Notes: a model not told the origin generated them from the sequence alone. DNA of 5,062 bases from an uncultured Lachnobacterium sp. (GCA_900548765.1 URLU01000166.1:1-5062), one strand, 5' to 3'. Shown: positions 1 to 5,062, counted from the first letter of the stretch. Numbers and translations are program-made.

Positions 1-135
1 TTTTTCTTTATTCAAAAAATCCAGAACATGAAGTCCATCATATTGGCAATGCACAACATATCCTTTTTCTTTTAGAAAATCAGCTAATAACGCATTTATT
101 TCTAAATCATCTTCAATAATCAATATTTTATTCAT
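1..135 (-). CDS. OmpR-family response regulator, N-terminal part (cut by left edge)
   Basis: The first 45 codons of a two-component response regulator are visible; the rest lies beyond the left edge (full members are usually about 220-240 residues). The start reads MNKILIIEDD, the typical receiver beta-1 strand followed by the acidic pair (D9, D10) that binds Mg2+ near the phosphoacceptor aspartate. That aspartate, normally near residue 51-53, is just outside the window. A helix-1-like LLADFLKEKGY segment and a second strand (VVHCQYDG) follow, as in OmpR/PhoB receivers. The ATG at 133-135 is preceded by GAGG (143-146) with a 7-nt spacer, and a good promoter lies upstream. Assignment to the winged-helix OmpR class is inferred from the receiver style, because the output domain is not seen. 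The cognate kinase is presumably further left. The inducing signal cannot be read from this fragment. Confidence 0.88.
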   Translation of the reverse strand, partial: MNKILIIEDDLEINALLADFLKEKGYVVHCQYDGLHVLDFLNKEK

Positions 136-168
136 TAGTCTACCTCATTCCTGCAATGCTACTTTCCC

Positions 169-197
169 ATTATACATTTAAGGTTTTATTTCCTCAA
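169..197 (-). promoter_or_regulatory. Promoter of the response regulator gene
   Basis: On the minus strand a TTGAGG -35 box (192-197) is followed after exactly 17 nt by a perfect TATAAT -10 box (169-174). Transcription would start near 162, about 26 nt before the ATG of the response regulator. The promoter overlaps the stop codon of the doubtful upstream reading frame (178-180). The regulator can therefore be transcribed independently of anything to its right. Confidence 0.65.
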
Positions 198-460
198 TAC
201 CATTGCAACCAATTATATGGGAGTTACATTTATTTTTAGGTTGTCCTTGTGAAATATTCTGAGAAATTCCAGCATGACCTTTTTTATTCTTCAAAACAAT
301 ATCGTCTGCAAGTAAGATGTAATTGACAAATCCACGTTCCCCGATTTTATAGCCATCGGTAGTGATTCGTGGGGTGATAAGTTTTACTTTCTGCTCCGGC
401 GAAAAAATGCTTTTCGTCAGCTTTGGCAGGAAACACAACGACAACATCATCAGCTCTCTA
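178..460 (-). pseudogene. Unrecognised, possibly frameshifted coding relic
   Basis: I do not recognise this stretch. The minus strand stays open in one frame from 627 to 178. Only its C-terminal half, about residues 66-120 (for example ITTDGYKIGERGF and VNYILLADDIVLKNKKG), has a natural protein composition. The N-terminal half is unusually rich in Cys, Thr and Phe, has no ribosome binding site, and opens only from a TTG inside a terminator T-tract. In the +1 frame, 457 to 350, a different protein-like stretch appears (VVVFPAKADEKHFFAGAE) and ends close to where the first frame begins to look natural (around 365-378). This pattern fits a decayed gene with a frameshift, but chance open frame in AT-rich DNA is also possible. 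No transposase motif, signal peptide or membrane segment is clear. The annotation is tentative. Confidence 0.22.
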
Positions 461-568
461 CACATCGAAATACAGGTTGTATATGTCGTGCAATGCGTTA
501 TGTCAAAGATTTTTATAAATAAAAAGTTCCCAGCACCGAAGCACCATGAGCAAATAGCAAAAAATTTT

Positions 569-589
569 GTTATACATACGTTATACATA
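569..589. repeat. 10-bp tandem direct repeat, 11-bp period
   Basis: GTTATACATA occurs twice (569-578 and 580-589), separated by one C, giving an 11-bp period, about one helical turn. Same-face direct half-sites of this spacing are the usual layout of OmpR-family response regulator operators, and such a regulator is encoded 430 bp to the left. A regulatory role is inference; no consensus for this regulator is known to me. Confidence 0.5.
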
Positions 590-625
590 GCACAATATTC
601 CCCAAAAGCTGTCGTTATTTTGTGC

Positions 626-669
626 AAAATTAAAAATGGCTAAAGCCCAGTAAAATCAAGGCTTTAGCC
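626..669 (-). terminator. Rho-independent terminator, end of the candidate small RNA
   Basis: A perfect 10-bp inverted repeat, GGCTAAAGCC (638-647) with GGCTTTAGCC (660-669), encloses a 12-nt loop. Read leftward it is followed by a T-rich tail, ATTTTTAATTTT (637-626). This is the layout of an intrinsic terminator for minus-strand transcription. On the plus strand the hairpin is followed by non-T-rich sequence, so it should act in one direction only. Confidence 0.7.
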
Positions 670-682
670 CACAAAAGAGAGC

Positions 683-709
683 GAGCCACAGATGGGAAGT
701 CTGTGGCTC
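683..709. repeat. Perfect 10-bp inverted repeat (hairpin)
   Basis: GAGCCACAGA (683-692) and TCTGTGGCTC (700-709) are exact reverse complements around a 7-nt loop (TGGGAAG). Read leftward it is followed by GC and then TCTCTTTTGT, a weak T-tract. It may be an additional terminator or an internal stem of the candidate small RNA. Confidence 0.75.
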
Positions 710-723
710 AATTTACACTAGGA

Positions 724-741
724 GCAAAGATATATCTTTGC
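724..741. repeat. Perfect 18-bp palindrome
   Basis: GCAAAGATATATCTTTGC reads identically on both strands. It could be a dimeric regulator site in DNA or a 7-bp hairpin with a UAUA loop in RNA. It lies about 40 nt downstream of the predicted start of the candidate small RNA. Confidence 0.75.
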
Positions 742-764
742 AGAGATAAAATGTATAAACGTTA

Positions 765-780
765 GTTAGTAATATCTAAC
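765..780. promoter_or_regulatory. Imperfect palindrome at the transcription start, possible operator
   Basis: On the minus strand GTTAGATATTACTAAC carries 5-bp inverted arms around 6 nt, immediately downstream of the predicted start point near 782. An extra TAAC follows directly, giving CTAACTAAC. An element at this place could be a repressor site or simply the first hairpin of the RNA. Confidence 0.3.
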
Positions 781-788
781 CCTAGTTA

Positions 789-817
789 AATATACCTTAC
801 TCTCTTGTTAATGTCAA
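789..817 (-). promoter_or_regulatory. Near-consensus sigma-A promoter pointing left
   Basis: On the minus strand a perfect TTGACA -35 box (812-817) is separated by exactly 17 nt from TATATT (789-794; five of six matches to consensus). The DNA just upstream (818-840) is almost pure A/T with A- and T-tracts, like an UP element. The start point is expected near 782. No good gene start follows it, only the hairpin-rich region ending near 628, which is why that region is called a candidate small RNA. Confidence 0.7.
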
Positions 818-870
818 CACTTTTTTTAAAATTTTTTGTATATACTAATTATCTTTTTAATCAATTATTC

Positions 871-904
871 AAAAACAAATCCCACAGCAAGAATTACTGT
901 GGGA
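871..904 (-). terminator. Rho-independent terminator of the serine acetyltransferase gene
   Basis: Twenty-two nt after the stop codon an 8-bp stem, TCCCACAG with CTGTGGGA (880-887 and 897-904), closes a 9-nt loop. Read leftward it is followed by TTTGTTTTTG (879-870). It separates cysE transcription from the promoter at 789-817. Confidence 0.85.
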
Positions 905-926
905 AAAACATATCTGAAATTATATG

Positions 927-1829
927 CTACTTTTTGTGCACAATCACGTGCTCCTGCTGTTTCATGCTCACTCTCGCCCCTGCGTCAACAGATGAAGTGA
1001 TAAAAGCATTACTTCCTATTACGGCTCCCCTGCCAATCACAGTATCTCCACCTAAGATAGAGGCTCCTGCATAGATTATTACATCATCCTCGATTGTCGG
1101 ATGGCGCTTGACGCCCTTTAAGCTCTGTCCACCTCTTGTAGACAAGGCACCGATTGTAACACCCTGATATACCTTTACATTGTCACCTATTATAGTGGTT
1201 TCTCCCACTACAATTCCTGTACCATGGTCTATAAAGAAATTTTTGCCTATGGTTGCTCCCGGATGAATATCTATACCAGTTATGCTGTGGGCATGCTCTG
1301 TCATCATTCTTGGAATGATAGGCACCTTTAAAAGATGAAGCTCATGGGCAATCCTGTTGGTGGTGATTGCCATAAGTCCCGGATAGCAAAGAATAATCTC
1401 ATTATAATTGTAGGCCGCCGGGTCTCCATCATAGAAAGCCTGCACATCTGTCTCCACATACTCTCTGATTTTGGGAATTCTTCTGAAAAACTCAAAGCAG
1501 ATTTCCTGTGCCTCATTATCAAGCTTCTCCTGACATTTGCCCCTGTTGTCCGGGCACTGTGGAAGAGCCAGCGCAATCTGCTTGTTGAGATTGAACATCA
1601 CATCCTCAATCTGGACCGTGGTTCTGCTGCTTAAATTATAAAATCTATAGGATTTATCTTTGTAAAAGCCTGGAAAAATAAGCTTAATCAGTTTATTTAA
1701 TATCTCCACCACCTCGTCCTTGTCCGGCTGTGAGAAAAACGCCTCCTGATTAATAATCTTATCATCCTTGTAGTCTGCAAGTAAGTCCGCCACTATTTCA
1801 TCAATTTTATTCTTCTTATCTACTTCCAT
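927..1829 (-). CDS. cysE: Serine O-acetyltransferase (CysE/EpsC type)
   Basis: This enzyme transfers acetyl from acetyl-CoA to L-serine to give O-acetylserine, the direct precursor of cysteine, in the cytoplasm. Of 300 residues, about 1-170 form the helical N-terminal domain and about 175-285 the left-handed beta-helix of hexapeptide repeats. Within it, GIDIHPGATIG and IDHGTGIVVGETTIIG are diagnostic. D187 and H202 match the catalytic Asp/His pair of E. coli CysE (D143/H158) with the same 15-residue spacing. An extended loop, GALSTRGGQSLKG, is typical of the EpsC-like subgroup. The start is the ATG at 1827-1829, with GGAG (1836-1839) six nt upstream; the frame is open to a TTG at 1847, which has no properly spaced site. 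The C-terminus ends VIVHKK, without the terminal isoleucine tail that E. coli CysE inserts into cysteine synthase. It probably has its own promoter and ends at a strong terminator. No cysK is in view. Confidence 0.95.
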   Translation of the reverse strand: MEVDKKNKIDEIVADLLADYKDDKIINQEAFFSQPDKDEVVEILNKLIKLIFPGFYKDKSYRFYNLSSRTTVQIEDVMFNLNKQIALALPQCPDNRGKCQEKLDNEAQEICFEFFRRIPKIREYVETDVQAFYDGDPAAYNYNEIILCYPGLMAITTNRIAHELHLLKVPIIPRMMTEHAHSITGIDIHPGATIGKNFFIDHGTGIVVGETTIIGDNVKVYQGVTIGALSTRGGQSLKGVKRHPTIEDDVIIYAGASILGGDTVIGRGAVIGSNAFITSSVDAGARVSMKQQEHVIVHKK

Positions 1830-1835
1830 ACCCAT

Positions 1836-1839
1836 CTCC
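1836..1839 (-). promoter_or_regulatory. Ribosome binding site fixing the cysE start
   Basis: GGAG on the minus strand stands 6 nt before the ATG at 1827-1829, directly abuts an in-frame ATG at 1833-1835, and lies inside the coding region if the TTG at 1847 were used. Spacing therefore favours the 1829 start and a 300-residue protein. Confidence 0.65.
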
Positions 1840-1924
1840 AAATTCAACCTTATTTCGGCAATGCTATCATTTTAGATTATGCCACTAAGCATGCATTTAT
1901 GTACTCATTTATTCCAGTGTGCTT

Positions 1925-1933
1925 ATTGTACCA
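1925..1933 (-). promoter_or_regulatory. Probable extended -10 promoter of cysE
   Basis: In the 131-nt gap upstream of cysE the minus strand reads TGGTACAAT (1933-1925), a TGn extended -10 motif with five of six matches to TATAAT; no good -35 box sits 17 nt upstream. Transcription would start near 1918, leaving a leader of about 90 nt. A second, weaker candidate is TGGCATAAT (1884-1876). The leader is too short for a T-box, and I see no clear cysteine-regulator palindrome. There is no terminator after the preceding gene, so read-through into cysE is also possible. Confidence 0.4.
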
Positions 1934-1960
1934 CTCTTACATCATCTGTGCGCCAAAAAA

Positions 1961-3031
1961 TTAACAAAGTCTCGCAATCGCCTGACAAAGCTTCTCCACA
2001 GCATCCTCTTTAGTTGCCCAGGAAGTACAGATTCTCACAGCACTTTGCTCCTCGTCAACCCGTTCCTGATATGATAAGGCAAAATCCTTTCCCAGCTCCT
2101 TAAGCACAGTATCCTTAAAGATTGGAAAAATCTGATTAGTATCGTTTTTTACCAGATAGCTTATGCCAAGTCCATCCAGACAGGCTCTGATTCTATCCGC
2201 CATCTGGTCTGCATGATTTGCAAGCTTCATATATAATGTATCATCAAAAGAGTCTGTCTCTATGCCCTTTTCATCACAGAGTGCTGCCTCATACATAACG
2301 CCAAGGAGCCTTCCCTTTGCCAGCATACCACCCTTTTGTTTTATTATGTATCTGAAATCCTCTTTTAGTGCATCATTTGTGATTACAACTGCCTCACCAA
2401 ACAAAAGCCCCTGCTTGGTTCCTCCCATGTAAAATACATCGCAATTCCGGGCAAGGTCAGACAGGCTTATGTCATTACTCATGGCACTTAAACCATAGCC
2501 CAGTCTGGCACCATCCACAAACAGATACAGCTTATCAGCCTTACAGACCTCATATATATCCTTTAATTCCTTAAGTGTATACATTGTGCCAAGCTCTGTA
2601 GGCAGCGATATATAGACCATCTTCGGCTGCACCATGTGTTCAAAGCTTGCGTCTGAAATATGAGCCTTGTAATAGTCATCTATCTGCTTTGCTGTGATTT
2701 TTCCATCCACTGATGGCAGGGCAAGTACCTTGTGTCCGCAGGCTTCTATGGCTCCTGTTTCATGCACATTGATATGTCCTGTATCAGCTGCAAGCACTCC
2801 CTGATGGCTCCTCAGGGCTGCTGTTATGACAGTCTCGTTGGTCTGGGTGCCGCCTACCAGAAAATGCACATCTGCGTCTGGACACTTTGCAAATTTCCTA
2901 ATCATATCTGCGGCATGTCTGCAATGCTCATCACATCCATAGCCCACAGTCTGCTCCATATTTGTCTTCACAAGTGCCTGTATGATATTATTATGGGCAC
3001 CTTCATTATAATCGCAATTAAAATATATCAT
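1961..3031 (-). CDS. Threonine aldolase / beta-eliminating lyase family PLP enzyme
   Basis: A 356-residue fold-type I PLP enzyme of the low-specificity threonine aldolase family, which cleaves L-threonine or L-allo-threonine to glycine and acetaldehyde; some members act on other beta-hydroxy amino acids. Visible landmarks are the N-terminal MIYFNCDYNEGAH, the cofactor-stacking histidine region TGHINVHE (H86), FVDGARLG with D173 (pairs with the pyridine nitrogen) and R176, and MGGTKQG with the Schiff-base lysine K206. The D-to-R spacing of three matches E. coli LtaE. Length is normal and all key residues are present. The ATG at 3029-3031 follows GGAG (3042-3045) after 10 nt, and this site overlaps the stop codon of the YihY gene, implying translational coupling. 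It is the last gene of the four-gene run. No terminator is visible after its stop. Substrate preference cannot be decided from sequence; the symbol ltaE is plausible but not assigned. Confidence 0.9.
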   Translation of the reverse strand: MIYFNCDYNEGAHNNIIQALVKTNMEQTVGYGCDEHCRHAADMIRKFAKCPDADVHFLVGGTQTNETVITAALRSHQGVLAADTGHINVHETGAIEACGHKVLALPSVDGKITAKQIDDYYKAHISDASFEHMVQPKMVYISLPTELGTMYTLKELKDIYEVCKADKLYLFVDGARLGYGLSAMSNDISLSDLARNCDVFYMGGTKQGLLFGEAVVITNDALKEDFRYIIKQKGGMLAKGRLLGVMYEAALCDEKGIETDSFDDTLYMKLANHADQMADRIRACLDGLGISYLVKNDTNQIFPIFKDTVLKELGKDFALSYQERVDEEQSAVRICTSWATKEDAVEKLCQAIARLC

Positions 3032-3041
3032 TTTAATAAAG

Positions 3042-3047
3042 CTCCTA
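3042..3047 (-). promoter_or_regulatory. Ribosome binding site of the aldolase overlapping the upstream stop codon
   Basis: The minus strand reads TAGGAG: the YihY stop codon (3045-3047) shares its last two bases with the AGGAG site (3042-3046) of the threonine aldolase. A ribosome terminating on the first gene sits on the initiation site of the second, a common layout for coupled translation. Confidence 0.7.
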
Positions 3048-3845
3048 TTCCTGCTCCTCTAAGACCTTATTTATAAGTCCACCGATAAAAAGCACATACA
3101 TACAGCCATACAGCCACAGCATCATAAGTGCCATAGTAGTCATGGCTCCGTAAAATGATTCCAGCTTATTGATTTTATCCACATACAATGAGAAAAAGAA
3201 AGAGAAAACAAGCCATCCCATAGATGCAAAAGTAGCTCCTGGAATCTGGTTTTTTGCCTTCTGCTTCTTATTTGGCACAAAATAATAAAGCACCATAAAA
3301 AAGAAAAACATAATTGGAATCAGCACAATCATCCTTATCTGTACCAGATATTCAATGATACTGACATTTTTAAATATTTCGTCACTGAGCCTGTTACCAA
3401 ACACCAGAAATCCAAGCACAATCAAAAGCAGGATTGCAAAAACAAAACTATACAGCACCGCAAAGACCCGCACCATAATAAAGTTTCTGCTCTCCTTAGT
3501 CTCATACAAGGCGTTAAGTCCCTGCTGTATAGATATAAACGCCTTAGAACTCAATACCAATGCCATGATAATACTTAATGACATGCGCTGGCTGCCAGAG
3601 TTATAAATCTCTGCAATAATTTCCTGAATATTCTGCATAAAGGCCTCAGGGATAATTCCCATCGCCCACATAATCACATCTGCCTCATTTATAGGTGTCA
3701 ACCGCAAAAATGAGAAAAAGAACATAAGAAATGGGAAAAAGGACAGCATCAGGAAAAAGGCTGTCTGTCCCGAATATGCAGCAATCGCGCTCTTCATAAA
3801 TTTCTGTATAAAGATAAAGACATCAACTAATCTTATTTTTTTCAC
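3045..3845 (-). CDS. YihY/BrkB family integral membrane protein
   Basis: A 266-residue polytopic inner-membrane protein of the YihY/virulence factor BrkB family. The family is widespread but its biochemical function is not settled; older links to RNase BN were withdrawn. About six membrane segments are visible, near residues 28-47, 86-106, 125-150, 170-190, 205-222 and 234-258. Family signatures include YSGQTAFFLMLSFFPFL at the first segment, PGATFASMGWLVFSFFFSLYV, and YGAMTTMALMMLWLYGCM at the last. The loop between segments four and five is basic (NKKQKAKNQ), consistent with a cytoplasmic location. Translation starts at a GTG (3843-3845) preceded by GGAGG (3852-3856) with a 6-nt spacer; there is no ATG at a comparable position. 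It lies 12 nt after the thioesterase gene and 13 nt before the aldolase, so it is co-transcribed. A role in transport or envelope maintenance is inference. Confidence 0.9.
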   Translation of the reverse strand: MKKIRLVDVFIFIQKFMKSAIAAYSGQTAFFLMLSFFPFLMFFFSFLRLTPINEADVIMWAMGIIPEAFMQNIQEIIAEIYNSGSQRMSLSIIMALVLSSKAFISIQQGLNALYETKESRNFIMVRVFAVLYSFVFAILLLIVLGFLVFGNRLSDEIFKNVSIIEYLVQIRMIVLIPIMFFFFMVLYYFVPNKKQKAKNQIPGATFASMGWLVFSFFFSLYVDKINKLESFYGAMTTMALMMLWLYGCMYVLFIGGLINKVLEEQE

Positions 3846-3857
3846 CAGATGCCTCCA

Positions 3858-4247
3858 CTACTTGTTTAATTTAGCATCTGTCTTTGCCTGAAATTTATCC
3901 TCAAAAATAATAAATCTCTCGTGCTCTCCCTCTCCGATGAGTCCGGCTTCATCATAAACCTTGATGTTAAAGGTCAAAGCCCTGCCATCAACCTTGACAA
4001 GCTCACTGTCACAAGTAACCTTCATTCCAACTGGTGTTGAAGCGACATGCTTTACATTTAATGCAGTTCCTACTGTTCCACTGCCCGCCTCAAGCTCTGC
4101 TGATACGCTCTCAAAAGCTGTATTCTCCATAAGCGCAATCATACATGGTGTAGCATATACGTCAAGTGTACCGCTTCCCATCTTCTTGGCTGTCATCTCA
4201 TCTGTCACGACAATTTCCTTATGTCCCTTTATTCCTGTCTCAAGCAT
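3858..4247 (-). CDS. FlK-like hotdog-fold acyl-CoA thioesterase
   Basis: A 129-residue cytoplasmic protein of the FlK-like subgroup of hotdog thioesterases, which hydrolyse small acyl-CoA thioesters. Aligned by eye to fluoroacetyl-CoA thioesterase FlK of Streptomyces cattleya, the catalytic Thr42/Glu50/His76 correspond to T33 (YATPCM), E41 (LMENTA) and H67 (NVKHVAST) with identical spacings of 8 and 26, and Gly69 to G60. The position of FlK Phe36, part of the lid that gives fluoroacetyl specificity, is T27 here, so fluoroacetyl-CoA is unlikely to be the substrate. The closing strand, GEGEHERFIIFEDKF, is typical of the family. The start is ATG 4245-4247 with AGGAGG (4256-4261) eight nt upstream, the strongest ribosome site in the window. 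It lies 29 nt after the MATE gene and 12 nt before the YihY gene. A housekeeping role in clearing small acyl-CoAs is possible; the substrate is unknown. Confidence 0.88.
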   Translation of the reverse strand: MLETGIKGHKEIVVTDEMTAKKMGSGTLDVYATPCMIALMENTAFESVSAELEAGSGTVGTALNVKHVASTPVGMKVTCDSELVKVDGRALTFNIKVYDEAGLIGEGEHERFIIFEDKFQAKTDAKLNK

Positions 4248-4276
4248 CTTTAAATCCTCCTAATCTTTTCCTTTAA

Positions 4277-5062
4277 CTATATCAGTTGTATATTTTTCCA
4301 TTTCCCCATCTTATATCTGATAAAAGATATGGTAAATGATGTTGCCCAGCCTACCGGGTTCGCCCACATAATCACCATTCCAGCAGTTGCTGCCGCAAAT
4401 GCATAAGTCAGCGAAACCCTTACTACAAGGTTTGCAAATGCTGCTAAAGTAAACACCAGCATATCGCCAGTTCCTCTTAAGACTGCTGACGACATATTCA
4501 TCATAGCAAAAATGAAGTAAAAAATCGACACAATTTCAATATATTTTGCTCCTATTTCTATTGAAGCTGCCGCATCATTCGCATCCATGAAGAGACCAAT
4601 CATTTCGTTTCCAAACAACTGCATCATAATTCCTACAAATAAACCAAATCCGATTCCTGCGGTAAGACCCACATGGTAGCCCTTGGGTATTCTGTCGATT
4701 TTGCCAGCTCCCGCATTCTGGGCTACAAAGGTAGACACTGCATTTCCAAGGTTTACTATAGGTATAATTGCAAGCCCATCCACTCTTATTGCCGCTGTAT
4801 ATCCAGCCAGAAATACTGAACCGAACTGGTTTACAGCTCCCTGTATGAGGAGCATGCCGATTGACACAATAGACTGCTGTAAAATGGTAGGAAATGCTAC
4901 CCTTGACATATTTTTAAGCATCTGCAGGTCAAACTTTGCGTACTCCCCTGATTCAATCCCATCCAGTTTTTTCTTTAACACTATAAATGACAGCACTGCC
5001 GATAAGGCCTGCGCAATAAGTGTCGCCCAGGCAGCACCTGCCACGCCAAGCTTTAAGCTTTT
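4277..5062 (-). CDS. MATE-family multidrug/Na+ antiporter, C-terminal part (cut by right edge)
   Basis: The last 261 residues of a MATE (multi antimicrobial extrusion) transporter; full members have about 450 residues and 12 membrane segments, so roughly the second half is visible. The frame continues without a stop to the window edge, reading KSLKLGVAGAAWATLIAQ, a typical MATE segment, so the true start is to the right of the window. The C-terminal lobe shows FVAQNAGAGK (fragment residues 112-121), equivalent to the conserved MATE repeat motif, then LRGTGD (195-200) and WANPVGW (233-239) in the last segments. Such proteins use Na+ or H+ gradients to export cationic drugs or metabolites. The substrate is not predictable here. 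It is the first visible gene of the four-gene run, with 29 nt to the thioesterase. No truncation or missing motif is visible in the part present. Confidence 0.93.
   Translation of the reverse strand, partial: KSLKLGVAGAAWATLIAQALSAVLSFIVLKKKLDGIESGEYAKFDLQMLKNMSRVAFPTILQQSIVSIGMLLIQGAVNQFGSVFLAGYTAAIRVDGLAIIPIVNLGNAVSTFVAQNAGAGKIDRIPKGYHVGLTAGIGFGLFVGIMMQLFGNEMIGLFMDANDAAASIEIGAKYIEIVSIFYFIFAMMNMSSAVLRGTGDMLVFTLAAFANLVVRVSLTYAFAAATAGMVIMWANPVGWATSFTISFIRYKMGKWKNIQLI

Larger units (their letters stand above)
628..783 (-). ncRNA. Candidate structured small RNA
   Basis: A strong promoter (789-817) would start a leftward RNA near 782, and a terminator-like hairpin ends it near 628, giving about 155 nt. 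The transcribed strand has no ATG anywhere in this interval, so a conventional peptide is unlikely. In order, the RNA could form a GTTAG/CTAAC hairpin (780-765), a hairpin from the perfect palindrome GCAAAGATATATCTTTGC (741-724; 7 bp with a UAUA loop), a perfect 10-bp hairpin (709-683, 7-nt loop) and the terminator hairpin (669-638). I do not recognise it as a known riboswitch, T-box or housekeeping RNA. It could be a free small RNA, or a 5' leader with attenuation for whatever once lay to the left. Hairpins and promoter are seen directly; expression is inferred. Confidence 0.45.

Noticed and set aside
569..589. CRISPR-like repeat
   Set aside because: There are only two 10-bp units with a 1-bp spacer, far too short for a CRISPR repeat-spacer unit.
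362..643. Plus-strand open frame of 93 codons
   Set aside because: It has no ribosome binding site, no recognisable domain and an unnatural composition, and it ends inside the first arm of the terminator hairpin. It is probably chance.
628..783. Identification as 6S RNA or another housekeeping RNA
   Set aside because: The layout is a row of short separate hairpins, not the long interrupted duplex with a central bubble expected for 6S RNA, and I recognise no signature of RNase P, SRP RNA or tmRNA.
638..904. Insertion sequence ends (several inverted repeats)
   Set aside because: Each inverted repeat is a local hairpin with its own short loop. I found no matching distant terminal repeats, target duplication or transposase motif.
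805..1074. Plus-strand open frame of 89 codons running into the cysE 3' end
   Set aside because: It starts in promoter and terminator DNA, then runs antisense to the hexapeptide domain of cysE. It is a shadow frame.
1328..1634. Open frames on both strands inside cysE (1335-1634 plus, 1328-1576 minus)
   Set aside because: They lie wholly within the well-supported cysE gene in other frames, without ribosome binding sites or domains.
1830..1960. T-box or SAM riboswitch upstream of cysE
   Set aside because: The gap is only 131 nt, with no T-box consensus, specifier-loop layout or terminator/antiterminator pair.
2732..3076. Plus-strand frame opposite the threonine aldolase start
   Set aside because: It is antisense to a gene with all catalytic residues intact and is rich in Cys, His and Ile as shadow frames are.
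3355..4263. Plus-strand frames at 3355-3606 and 3961-4263
   Set aside because: They are antisense to the YihY and thioesterase genes and have no independent support.

Overview
The window looks like chromosome from a low-GC, Gram-positive anaerobe of the Clostridia, most likely a Lachnospiraceae relative (Roseburia/Agathobacter/Blautia type). This is inferred from the style of the proteins (EpsC-type serine acetyltransferase, clostridial threonine aldolase, FlK-like thioesterase), from strong AGGAGG-type ribosome binding sites and from moderate codon bias. All recognisable genes are on the minus strand, so transcription runs from the right edge to the left edge.

Right part (5062 to 1961): a tightly packed run of four genes. 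In order of transcription they are the C-terminal part of a MATE-family efflux transporter (cut by the right edge), a small hotdog-fold FlK-like thioesterase, a YihY/BrkB-family membrane protein and a PLP-dependent threonine aldolase/beta-eliminating lyase. Gaps are 29, 12 and 13 nt. The ribosome binding site of the last gene overlaps the stop codon of the gene before it, so this is very probably one operon. Its promoter lies outside the window.

Middle (1960 to 871): a 131-nt gap with extended -10 promoter candidates, then serine O-acetyltransferase (cysteine biosynthesis), closed by a clear rho-independent terminator at 871-904.

Left part (870 to 1): visibly more AT-rich and nearly gene-free. 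It starts with a near-consensus sigma-A promoter (TTGACA, 17 nt, TATATT) pointing left. This would transcribe a region of about 150 nt that has no ATG on the transcribed strand, holds three strong hairpins and ends in a terminator-like hairpin plus T-tract: a candidate structured small RNA. Further left is about 450 nt with no convincing gene, only an unrecognised, possibly frameshifted coding relic, and a 10-bp tandem repeat with 11-bp period. At the left edge an OmpR-type response regulator begins, with its own good promoter and ribosome binding site. Only its first 45 residues are inside the window.

The most interesting part is the 628-820 region (candidate ncRNA). The rest is ordinary housekeeping and accessory metabolism, with one grouping (transporter, thioesterase, BrkB, aldolase) that has no obvious shared pathway.
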